Shown in pieces: positions 1-7,239 of a stretch of DNA of 13,097 nt (positions are counted from its first letter, which is position 1; every line of letters starts with the position of its first letter). Below the pieces are notes generated by a model that worked only from the letters and a program-made list of their open reading frames with translations, was not told the origin of the DNA and ran no database searches. The stretch comes from Bin80 sp022820435 (lineage in GTDB: Bacteria > Bacteroidota > Rhodothermia > Rhodothermales > Bin80). The DNA lies in contig JAJEFL010000183.1 in NCBI GenBank assembly GCA_022820435.1, positions 1 through 13,097 of the forward strand, written 5' to 3'. A program made the translations under genes and the position numbers.

Positions 1-990
1 ATGTCCGTGTGCAAGACCAAAGACTGATAAAGAGATTCGATCCCACGGACGCAGTTCGCCGCCGAGCCGATACATCCTCCCCTGCGGCAACTGGGTCATT
101 CCCGCCACCGACCTTGCCGAACCCTCTTTCCACGGAATCCCGTACCCCAGTTCCAATTCGGTTCGATACATGTCTGTCCCTATCGGCACCGCATCCAGGA
201 TCGTCTGCTGCCGGTACATGGACATTCCCTGCCCGCGTCCCCACGATGGACGCAGGCGCATCATCAGCCCTTCCGTGCGACTGCCCACCTGCAACGCCCC
301 TGAGATGCCCCACTCGGTAAACCCGTCTGCGGTATGCATCACCAGCCCCTGCGTGCGCACCTCGCCCCGTATACGCCATGCCGGGTTTGCGAATCGCACA
401 CCGCCGCCGAGTTCCAGCCCCGTACCGGTCTCTGCGCTGCCACCATCCTGCCGCACATTTGCTTCCACATAGGGGCGGATTCCGCCGGCAATCTGTACGC
501 TGGCTTCGAGGCCTGCCCGAACCCGATACACCTCTGCCCTGATGTCATGCTTCTCCATCTCTGCATCGGTGACCAGAATATCGCCATGATAGCTCAGCCG
601 GGTGCTTCCGCCAGAGGCCAGGCTCCCCTGCATTCCCAGCGCCCCAAAGCGGGAGGTCAGATCTCCTTCTAATTCCAGAACCCCGGCATTGCCCCGTCCT
701 GCACCTGCGCTCACCCATATGTCCCATCCCGCATGCGTATACGACACGTACGGATAGATCCCCGTCAGTGCAGAGGTAATGTCTCCAGACTCCTCTTTCA
801 TCTCAAACGATCCGTCTCCCTGACTGTGTGCCAGAAGTACGCCCGCCAGCCATCCTCCTTTCCAGCGGTAGTCCGCCCCCAGTATTCCGGTCGTTACCTC
901 TCCGCGAAGTGTCAATGCATCCTCGCCCTGTCCATTGAACTGCCGAAATGCGCCCTGCCCCCACACGCCAAGAGATCCACTTGAGACTGG
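1..990 (-). other. Autotransporter-like outer-membrane beta-barrel domain (C-terminal part of giant protein, incomplete)
   Basis: From about residue 2085 the frame changes from acidic beta-sandwich repeats to alternating amphipathic strands with Gly, Tyr and Trp girdles: SLGVWGQGAFRQF, TTGILGADYRWKGGWLAGVLL, ALTGIYPYVSYTHAGWDIW, GIRPYVEANVR, WRIRGEVRT, YRTELELGYGIPW and RLGGELRPWDRISLSVFG. This pattern, including the W-G-x-G-A-x-x-x-F and GADY-W-x-x-G-W-x-x-G motifs, is that of autotransporter beta-domains (PF03797-like). At least 320 residues are visible and the chain continues past the window edge, so the terminal aromatic residue cannot be checked. Confidence 0.8.
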
Positions 991-3900
991 CATACTTTGT
1001 GACATGCGGCAGCCGGCCAGAAGTTCGCCCAGAGACGGATCCCACGAAGAAGCGGAGTACCAGAGTTGTGCCATCTCTGTGCGCTCTGAGGCTGCACATG
1101 CAGCTCCGTCTGCAGCCTGACGGAATCGGCTCCCAAGTGCATCCACCACCTGTACTGATGCCGTCCGAACAAACCGTGCCGTATACGCCTCCAGAACTTT
1201 CTCACCCGCCGTCGTGGACTCCTGAATCGTGGCCACACCCACCGCCTTTTCTATCTCGGCATGCTTGGAAGATACCAGATGTACCGTGAATGTTTTCTCG
1301 CTCCAATCCAATCCGTCTTTCAGAATCGGTACCACAATTACGGCTTCCATGACTCCTGGTGCTAAGGTCACGATCCCTGAAGTGGACTCATAGTCTTCGC
1401 CTGCCTTGGCAGTCCCATCCTGCGTCCGGTATTCTGCCGTTACCATTTGATGCCGGGGATGCGACAGGGATATCCAGAACTCCGCCACTTCCGCTTCCTC
1501 TGATACGACCAAGTCCTCTACCCGGAGAACCGCGTTCCCGTTGTTATCCAGGATTGTACCGATCCCTGTGTCACGCTTAATTTGAGCATTATTACTTGCA
1601 TTCGACAATGCCACCTCAAACCTCTCTACCCCCTCTGAAATATTGTCTTCAATCACCTCAATTTCTATTACACCACGTGTTGCCCCTGGGTCAAAGATTA
1701 CAATCCCGCGTGATGCCGTATAATCTAGCCCCGCTTCGGCCTCTCCTACATCCGAACTCGTATACTGTACCGTTACGATTTCATCCGTGGACCGGTTCAA
1801 TTCAATACGAAGTTGAAGACTGCCTTCATTTTCATGTCCCTGCTGATCAAGGATGGAAATCGTCAATGCCGATTCATCGTCGTCAATGATTGTGACTACG
1901 GCGGTATGTGTAATCCCTTCGTAGTCACTTCCCGATGCAGTAAGCGTTAATTCTATCGTTTCATCAGCATAATCTGGTGCATCATCTGCTGCCGTCAACC
2001 TTACTGTCTGTGGACTATTCCAGGTTGTGGGTGTGAAGGGGATTGATGTTTCGCTCAGAGTTAAACTCGTCCCTTCATGCCCGGATAACGTCACATTTAC
2101 GGATTCCGACGGCTTTGCAGAAAGACGAACCATGAACGGATATGTATTCCCTTCATCTATCGTCACCTTGTCCGGAGCTATGATCTGCGGCTCATCAATA
2201 TCAATGATGGTTATCTGGACGGTTTGCTCCACACCTGCATAGTTCCCTCCGGATGCTCTTAGAGTTAAGATTTCTAAATCATTGTCCAAATCATCATCTT
2301 TCGCTGCCGTTAGTCTCACCGGCTGCTCCTCATTCCATGTATTCGGGGTAAAGATCAGTGTCCGCGGGGCAGCGGTGAGATCTCCGGCGGAACCCGGAAT
2401 TGCCAGAGTTACCTGACTCGAAGGTTGCTGGGCCAGCGCAATTTTGATTTCTTCTGCAGTCCCCTCATTCATGATGACCGAAGGCGGTGCCACGACGATT
2501 CCCGCTGCGTCGTTATCAATGATGGTGACATTGAGCACTTTTGATCTGCCAGTATATCCGCCACCTGCAGCAGTCAGGGTCACTTGAATCTGTTCATTTT
2601 CAAAATCATCATCCTCACCGGCCCTCAGCGTTACCTCTTGTCCCTGATCCCAGTTGTCTGGTGTGAAGGTTTGTGTTACAGGTGTTACCGTCAAATCCCC
2701 TCCCGGAGCCCAAATCATCATCACCGTAACTTCATCTAACGGTTCCGATGTCAACGAGAGATTAAAAGATTCTGTATCCCCTTCCCGCACCGTTATTGAT
2801 TCTGGTGCGTCAATTCCCGTTATGTCATCGTCAATAATCACCACATCTATTTCGGATGGTTCGCCCAGTTCAATCTCGTCAGGCAGTTGGTCTTCCTCAA
2901 TGGCAACCTTGAAATTCTCGTCTTCCTCGTCAACAGCATCATTTACAGTCCTGATGATATACTGCCCTATGGTTTCTCCTGCCGTAATCTCTACTTGGAC
3001 TGGATTCGGTGCACTGTAATCCTGGGGAACTGTGCTAATATCGGTCAGCACCAGTGGAATCGTTACACCCGTGTCTAAATCGGTGGCCAGATTTACCGTC
3101 ACCGTGACAGAATTTCCCTCGTCTACCCTCTCTGGATTCACAGACAGCGTCGCTTCCACCGGCGGGGGTGAGTCATTGTTGATAATCGTAATTTCCGCAG
3201 AGAAAGGGCTGACCCTCTCAATCTCTTCAGGCAGCTGATCTGCATTAATCGCAACCGTGAATCTCTCATTTTCCTCATAGACATCATCATCAATCGTATG
3301 AAGATCACCCGCCCCCATCAACTCTCCCCGGGGGATCATGATTGCATCCAATGGAAGATAATCCCCATCTTCTGTTGTGCCGTGAACATACTCCAATGGG
3401 ATCACTACATCTCTGGACTGCGTCACAAACATTGTTGCAGTGACCGTGATGGATCCTCCCTCCTCCACCTGCCTTGCAGATGCCCTCAGTGTAACTGTTG
3501 AGGGCACTAGTTTATCATCATCCTCAATCGTCACCTCGACCGACCTGGGATCCCCCGCATCCAGATTCGGTGCCAAATTGTTTTCATTGATTGCGACCGT
3601 GAATGTCTCGTCCTCATCATCTTCATCATCAAAGGTCATAATAGCTACATTCCCGGTGGTATTCGTCCCGCCTCCGGAGATCGTGATGGTTGCCTCGGTT
3701 ACATTTCCATAGTCGCCGGGTTCTGCGGTGCCTGCAGTAATCGTGAGCGGAACCACGGCATTACCAGATATATTTTCCGAAATTGTCCCCGTGATCGTAA
3801 TGCTTTCGCCCTCCTTTACCGGATTTGGAGATGCTTCCAATGTAATTACAGGTTTATCATCATCATTGATGGTCACCCGAACTTCTTTTGGATCTCCGAC

Positions 3901-6900
3901 AATCACCGCAGTGGGCAAACTGTTCTCATGGATGGCCACGATGAAGGTTTCGTCTTCCTCTACGAGTTCATCTTGAATTGTGGCAATTGTGCCGGTTCCG
4001 GTCAGGCTATTTGCCGGGATCGTGATGGGATTTGGGATAAGTGGGCCGTAGTCGTCTCCCCCCGCTGTTATAGGGGTGACGGTCAGCGGAACCGTTACCG
4101 CATTGGGTAAGGCCCTCAATAGCGATGCTGTTATGGTCACAGGATTTCCCTCTTCCACTGGACTCGGGGATGCGGATAAAGTTACTTGGGGCCTCTCCCT
4201 GATAATCACCGGGACGGAACCGGGCGAACCAGCAATTACGGCAGACGGTAAGCCGCCCAATTCAACCGTGAAGGTTTCATCCTCCTCTACATTATTATCT
4301 GGAATTGTGGCAATTGTGCCGGTTCCGGTCAGGCTGTTTGCCGGGATCGTGATGGGATTTGGGATTAATGGGCCATAGTCGTCGCCCATAGCAGATCCCT
4401 CAGTTAAGGTCAATGGAATCTCCACTGCATCCAAAAGTATTTGGGAAAGTTCTACCGTTACTGTTACTTCGTCCCCCTCATTTACCGGAGTTGTGGCTGA
4501 CAAACTCACGATTGGCTTATCCTTGATGGTCACCGGGACGGAACTGGGCGAACCAGCAGTCACGGTAGACGGTAAGTCTCCCAATTCAACCGTAAAGATT
4601 TCGTCGTCCTCTGCCTCATCATCTAGAATTGCCGCAATTGTACCGGATCCTTCCAGAGTATTTGCAGCAATTCGAATAGGATTGGGAGTTAATGGACCGT
4701 AGTCTTCGTCCTCTGTTGTCTCGTTATTCAGTGTCAGTGGAATCTCCACCGCATTGGGCAGTTCTATGGAAAGCTTTGCTGTGATGGTGACCGTCTCCCC
4801 TTCTTCTACGGTTTCCGGGGATGCCGACAAACTCACGGTTGGCTTATCATCATCGACGATGGTGATGAGTTGCAATTTTGGGTCCCCGGCAAGTACTGTG
4901 GGCGGGAGACCACTTTCCTCAATCGCCACCGTAAACGTATCGTCCTCCCAGTCTGCAGCGGTCTCCTGGGGAATCTCAATTTTCCCTGTCCCGCTCATAC
5001 CATTTCCATTTCCTGAAATCGTGATGTTTATCGGACCTGAGTAATCGCCAGATTCGGCCGTCAAAGGAGGTGCGTGACTGTAGGCCAGAGGAATCACCAC
5101 ATCATCAACCGGGTCTCCCGTCATTGTTACGGTCACTGCCACGCCGGATGCATCCCCTTCAAGAACCTCATCCGGTTCCACGGTTAGTGTAACGGTTGGC
5201 TTATCATCATCAATGATTGTAATCTCTTGTGGGGTTCCTCCCCCTGCAAGTACGGTAGGGGGCAGCCTGTTTTCATCAATTGCCACCGTAAACGTCTCAT
5301 CCTCCCAGTCTACAGCGGTCTCCTGGGGAATCTCAATTTTCCCCGTCCCGCTCATACCATCCCCGATCCCGCTAACAGTAATGCTTTCGGGGCCTTTATA
5401 ATCGTCCGGTTCTGCGGTTAAGGGATCTGCGTGGCTGTAGATTAATGGAATCACCACATCTCTTGGCGGATCTCCTGTGAGCGTTACCGTTACATCCAAC
5501 CCCGAACTGGCCCCTTCTTCTACCTCCGTTTGTGATACTGTGAATGTAACCGTCGGCTTATCATCGTCAATGATGGTGATTTTTTGGGATATTGGATCAC
5601 CTGCAACCACAATGGGTGGAATTCGATCTTCATCAATTGCCACCGTAAACATCTCGTCCTCCCAGTCTACATCTTCCTCCTGGAGGATCCTGATCACCCC
5701 CGTCCAACTCCTGATACTGCCATTTCCGGGGATGGTGATGCTTTCCGGCCCTTCGTAGTCGGTATCTTCTGCCGTATCGTTCTCGTATTTCAATGGGATC
5801 GTCACATCATCGGCCGGATCCTCTTCAATGGTTACGGTTACGACTACTCCCGGTTCATATCCCTCTTCCACCTCTGTGGGATTCGCAGTTAACGTCACGG
5901 CTGGCTTATCATCATCAATAATTGTGATGAGTTGCGATTTCGGGTCCCCTGCAAGTATTCCATAGCGCAGCCCCGCTTCGTTGATTGCGACACGAAACGT
6001 TTCATCCTCCCAGTCATCATCTTCGAATGTCATAAGGGTCATGGTCTTGCTTTTATTACTCCCATCCCCTTCAATGGTAATACTTGCCGATCCTGAATAG
6101 TCTCCTGATTCGGCCGTTAAAGGATCCGCGTGGCTATAGGTTAAAGGAACGACTACATCACTGGCTAGAGCCTCCGAAACCGTCGCCGTGATCGTTATTG
6201 ACCCACCTTCATTCACCTGATTTGCAGATGTCTTTAGTGTGACTTTGGGCTTTTCGTTGTCAATAATCTTTACCGCCAATGTTGCGGATTGACCACCAAA
6301 AACGTTCCCAGGCTGCTCGTCTCCCAGCGCAAAAATTTCACCTTCCTCATCGTCGATGTCGTCATCCTCGTAGGCATACAGTACGAACGTATATTCTCTG
6401 CCTCCATTCTCCAAATTCCACGGAAATCTAGAACTCAGATGCAATTCTCGATCTACCTGACTATCATACATATCATACTGACGCTTAGTGAGCAGTCCTG
6501 CTTTTTTGCTAAATACATTAAATGGCTTCAAAAAAATCTCAGCAAAAGCCTTAAAGGGATCATTGTTATCCGAATTAATCTGCAATGTGATTGGCTCCGA
6601 CCACTGCCCCTCAACTACCTCAATCTGCATTTGGTCAAATTCGTACCCCCCCTCATCGTCCAGAATACATAAATTCAGGTCGCCTGTTTTTACTTCCAGA
6701 GAGGAATTACCTGGGTTTGGGGTTATTTTCACGGGTACCTTGATACAACCGCCCTCGCTGTCATCGTCATGTGCAACATCAATAGATATGTATTCCCAGG
6801 CATCCGCACCATAAAAATTGGGCGGTTCAAAGGAGATTTGAGGAATTGAATTGGGTACAACCACCGATTCATGTCTGATCGTCGCAATGGAATTCGGCAG

Positions 6901-7239
6901 TGATGACAGGTCTATCTCAAATCTGAATCCATAGGTTTCGAATTGATAATTCTCCCCCGAAATCGGGCGTACTTTGAACGTTGCCCGGACCTCTTCGGTA
7001 ATATCCCACCAACCAACATGACCTTGACTAGGTATATATTGTCCGTTCACATCGTTTTGGCTATATGGATATTCATAATTGATACCATTTACGACGATCA
7101 CTTCTACGGCCTGTCCCAAGACTGCGGGAGTTAAGCAGAACATCGAAATCTCCAGAATCAGGAAAGCCTGCCTGCAGTAAGCCCTGAGACTATTCAGAAT
7201 ACAGCAAATTGGGTCGGTGAAAAGCCCTTTTCTATACAT
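1..7239 (-). CDS. Giant Calx-beta repeat surface protein with autotransporter-type beta-barrel (3' end outside window)
   Basis: Probable secreted adhesin or surface protein. The frame is open for 2,413 codons from ATG at 7239 to the left edge; no in-frame stop was found, and a TAG lies six codons upstream of the ATG. Order of parts: signal segment 1-44 (hydrophobic stretch about 25-41, likely cleavage after LGQA); unique region about 45-329; ten domains opening with a K/R-P-x-V-T-L-like strand and closing with TIIDDD-like strands (330-1472); three domains with FTPxxW motifs (1473-1788); two classic Calx-beta domains (1789-2007); linker; beta-barrel from about 2085, with strands such as LGADYRWKGGWLAG. 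Calx-beta domains bind calcium and give rigid rods; the acidic loops fit this. Autotransporter barrels anchor or export the passenger through the outer membrane. Secretion by another route, or a purely anchoring barrel, is possible. No clear ribosome binding site precedes the start. The ligand is unknown. Confidence 0.93.
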   Translation of the reverse strand, partial: MYRKGLFTDPICCILNSLRAYCRQAFLILEISMFCLTPAVLGQAVEVIVVNGINYEYPYSQNDVNGQYIPSQGHVGWWDITEEVRATFKVRPISGENYQFETYGFRFEIDLSSLPNSIATIRHESVVVPNSIPQISFEPPNFYGADAWEYISIDVAHDDDSEGGCIKVPVKITPNPGNSSLEVKTGDLNLCILDDEGGYEFDQMQIEVVEGQWSEPITLQINSDNNDPFKAFAEIFLKPFNVFSKKAGLLTKRQYDMYDSQVDRELHLSSRFPWNLENGGREYTFVLYAYEDDDIDDEEGEIFALGDEQPGNVFGGQSATLAVKIIDNEKPKVTLKTSANQVNEGGSITITATVSEALASDVVVPLTYSHADPLTAESGDYSGSASITIEGDGSNKSKTMTLMTFEDDDWEDETFRVAINEAGLRYGILAGDPKSQLITIIDDDKPAVTLTANPTEVEEGYEPGVVVTVTIEEDPADDVTIPLKYENDTAEDTDYEGPESITIPGNGSIRSWTGVIRILQEEDVDWEDEMFTVAIDEDRIPPIVVAGDPISQKITIIDDDKPTVTFTVSQTEVEEGASSGLDVTVTLTGDPPRDVVIPLIYSHADPLTAEPDDYKGPESITVSGIGDGMSGTGKIEIPQETAVDWEDETFTVAIDENRLPPTVLAGGGTPQEITIIDDDKPTVTLTVEPDEVLEGDASGVAVTVTMTGDPVDDVVIPLAYSHAPPLTAESGDYSGPINITISGNGNGMSGTGKIEIPQETAADWEDDTFTVAIEESGLPPTVLAGDPKLQLITIVDDDKPTVSLSASPETVEEGETVTITAKLSIELPNAVEIPLTLNNETTEDEDYGPLTPNPIRIAANTLEGSGTIAAILDDEAEDDEIFTVELGDLPSTVTAGSPSSVPVTIKDKPIVSLSATTPVNEGDEVTVTVELSQILLDAVEIPLTLTEGSAMGDDYGPLIPNPITIPANSLTGTGTIATIPDNNVEEDETFTVELGGLPSAVIAGSPGSVPVIIRERPQVTLSASPSPVEEGNPVTITASLLRALPNAVTVPLTVTPITAGGDDYGPLIPNPITIPANSLTGTGTIATIQDELVEEDETFIVAIHENSLPTAVIVGDPKEVRVTINDDDKPVITLEASPNPVKEGESITITGTISENISGNAVVPLTITAGTAEPGDYGNVTEATITISGGGTNTTGNVAIMTFDDEDDEDETFTVAINENNLAPNLDAGDPRSVEVTIEDDDKLVPSTVTLRASARQVEEGGSITVTATMFVTQSRDVVIPLEYVHGTTEDGDYLPLDAIMIPRGELMGAGDLHTIDDDVYEENERFTVAINADQLPEEIERVSPFSAEITIINNDSPPPVEATLSVNPERVDEGNSVTVTVNLATDLDTGVTIPLVLTDISTVPQDYSAPNPVQVEITAGETIGQYIIRTVNDAVDEEDENFKVAIEEDQLPDEIELGEPSEIDVVIIDDDITGIDAPESITVREGDTESFNLSLTSEPLDEVTVMMIWAPGGDLTVTPVTQTFTPDNWDQGQEVTLRAGEDDDFENEQIQVTLTAAGGGYTGRSKVLNVTIIDNDAAGIVVAPPSVIMNEGTAEEIKIALAQQPSSQVTLAIPGSAGDLTAAPRTLIFTPNTWNEEQPVRLTAAKDDDLDNDLEILTLRASGGNYAGVEQTVQITIIDIDEPQIIAPDKVTIDEGNTYPFMVRLSAKPSESVNVTLSGHEGTSLTLSETSIPFTPTTWNSPQTVRLTAADDAPDYADETIELTLTASGSDYEGITHTAVVTIIDDDESALTISILDQQGHENEGSLQLRIELNRSTDEIVTVQYTSSDVGEAEAGLDYTASRGIVIFDPGATRGVIEIEVIEDNISEGVERFEVALSNASNNAQIKRDTGIGTILDNNGNAVLRVEDLVVSEEAEVAEFWISLSHPRHQMVTAEYRTQDGTAKAGEDYESTSGIVTLAPGVMEAVIVVPILKDGLDWSEKTFTVHLVSSKHAEIEKAVGVATIQESTTAGEKVLEAYTARFVRTASVQVVDALGSRFRQAADGAACAASERTEMAQLWYSASSWDPSLGELLAGCRMSQSMPVSSGSLGVWGQGAFRQFNGQGEDALTLRGEVTTGILGADYRWKGGWLAGVLLAHSQGDGSFEMKEESGDITSALTGIYPYVSYTHAGWDIWVSAGAGRGNAGVLELEGDLTSRFGALGMQGSLASGGSTRLSYHGDILVTDAEMEKHDIRAEVYRVRAGLEASVQIAGGIRPYVEANVRQDGGSAETGTGLELGGGVRFANPAWRIRGEVRTQGLVMHTADGFTEWGISGALQVGSRTEGLMMRLRPSWGRGQGMSMYRQQTILDAVPIGTDMYRTELELGYGIPWKEGSARSVAGMTQLPQGRMYRLGGELRPWDRISLSVFGLAHGH
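1219..1875 (-). repeat. Two canonical Calx-beta domains (residues 1789-2007)
   Basis: Two domains next to the barrel match the classic Calx-beta pattern more closely: a VQYTSSD strand, A-x-x-G-x-DYTA, G-x-V-x-F-x-PG, then I-x-V-I-E-D and E-x-F-x-V-x-LSN in the first; EYRTQDGTAKAGEDYES, G-x-V-x-L-APG and KTFTVHLVSS in the second. They start at about residues 1789 and 1901. The first is closed by a GTILDNN strand, the second by VATIQES, after which the linker to the barrel begins. Confidence 0.88.
1876..2823 (-). repeat. Three FTPxxW-type beta-sandwich domains (residues 1473-1788)
   Basis: Three units starting at about residues 1473, 1578 and 1683 (about 105 residues each) differ from the upstream ten. 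Each has a central motif of the form (I)FTPxxWxxxQxVxLxA followed by an acidic DDD or DD-containing turn: FTPDNWDQGQEVTLRAGEDD, FTPNTWNEEQPVRLTAAKDD and FTPTTWNSPQTVRLTAADD. They open with an I-x-A/V-P-x-x-(I/V)-x-x-x-EG strand and end in TIID(N/I/D)D. This domain variant is common in large bacterial surface proteins beside Calx-beta domains. Its precise function is not established from the sequence. Confidence 0.82.
3975..4056 (-). repeat. Near-identical nucleotide repeat, copy 1 (pairs with 4302-4383)
   Basis: By hand alignment these 82 bases differ from 4302-4383 at about four positions. The offset is 327 bp, exactly 109 codons, so both copies read in the same frame within neighbouring domains and encode DYGPLIPNPITIPANSLTGT followed by GTIATI. 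DNA identity this high against more diverged flanks points to recent duplication or gene conversion between repeats. Confidence 0.85.
4302..4383 (-). repeat. Near-identical nucleotide repeat, copy 2 (pairs with 3975-4056)
   Basis: Second copy of the 82-bp repeat, in the sixth domain of the array (residues 908-1015); see the entry at 3975. Confidence 0.85.
4927..5003 (-). repeat. Near-identical nucleotide repeat, copy 1 (pairs with 5284-5360)
   Basis: By hand alignment these 77 bases differ from 5284-5360 at about four positions, with a 357-bp offset (119 codons). They encode the SGTGKIEIPQETA-x-DWED segment in the third and fourth domains of the array. This is an independent, differently spaced duplication from the 327-bp pair. 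Confidence 0.83.
5284..5360 (-). repeat. Near-identical nucleotide repeat, copy 2 (pairs with 4927-5003)
   Basis: Second copy of the 77-bp repeat, in the third domain of the array (residues 561-679); see the entry at 4927. Confidence 0.83.
7108..7239 (-). other. Signal peptide region, residues 1-44 of the giant protein
   Basis: The N-terminus has a long, moderately charged first part (residues 1-24, with Arg3, Lys4, Arg19, Arg23 and three Cys), then a hydrophobic core LILEISMFCLTPAVLG broken by one Glu, and a likely signal peptidase I site after Ala44 (LGQA|VEV). The n-region is longer than usual, as in some autotransporters. A second in-frame ATG at 7143 (Met33) would leave only about 12 residues before the cleavage site, too short for export, so 7239 is preferred. 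Confidence 0.6.

Larger units (their letters stand above)
2824..6252 (-). repeat. Ten tandem Calx-beta-like domains (residues 330-1472)
   Basis: Ten units begin at about residues 330, 445, 561, 680, 799, 908, 1016, 1129, 1243 and 1358, so each is 108-119 residues long. Typical landmarks in order are: a first strand like KPTVTLTV; an EEG turn; a VTVT strand; a VVIPL strand; a short Asp-Tyr motif (GDYSGP, DDYGPL); an ITI strand; a T-G-x-I strand; an acidic turn DWEDETFTVAI or EEDETFTV; and a closing strand ITIIDDD that runs straight into the next KP. Regular spacing and acidic junctions suggest a calcium-stiffened rod. No cysteine occurs in these domains. Confidence 0.88.

Noticed and set aside
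339..1238. Minus-strand ORFs at 339-587, 545-727, 803-1099 and 912-1238
   Set aside because: They lie in frames other than the giant gene's, and only the giant frame gives barrel-like strands throughout this region.
3480..5960. Regularly spaced ATC-ATC-ATC blocks resembling a repeat array such as CRISPR
   Set aside because: The spacing is 320-360 bp and matches protein domain borders (TIIDDD). There are no 25-40 bp repeats with unique spacers and no cas genes.
1596..6814. Many plus-strand ORFs of 60-127 codons, often rich in Ser, over the left half
   Set aside because: They are shadows of the minus-strand giant gene: its Asp/Glu codons read as ATC/TCATC repeats on the plus strand. The minus frame is continuous and gives recognisable domains.
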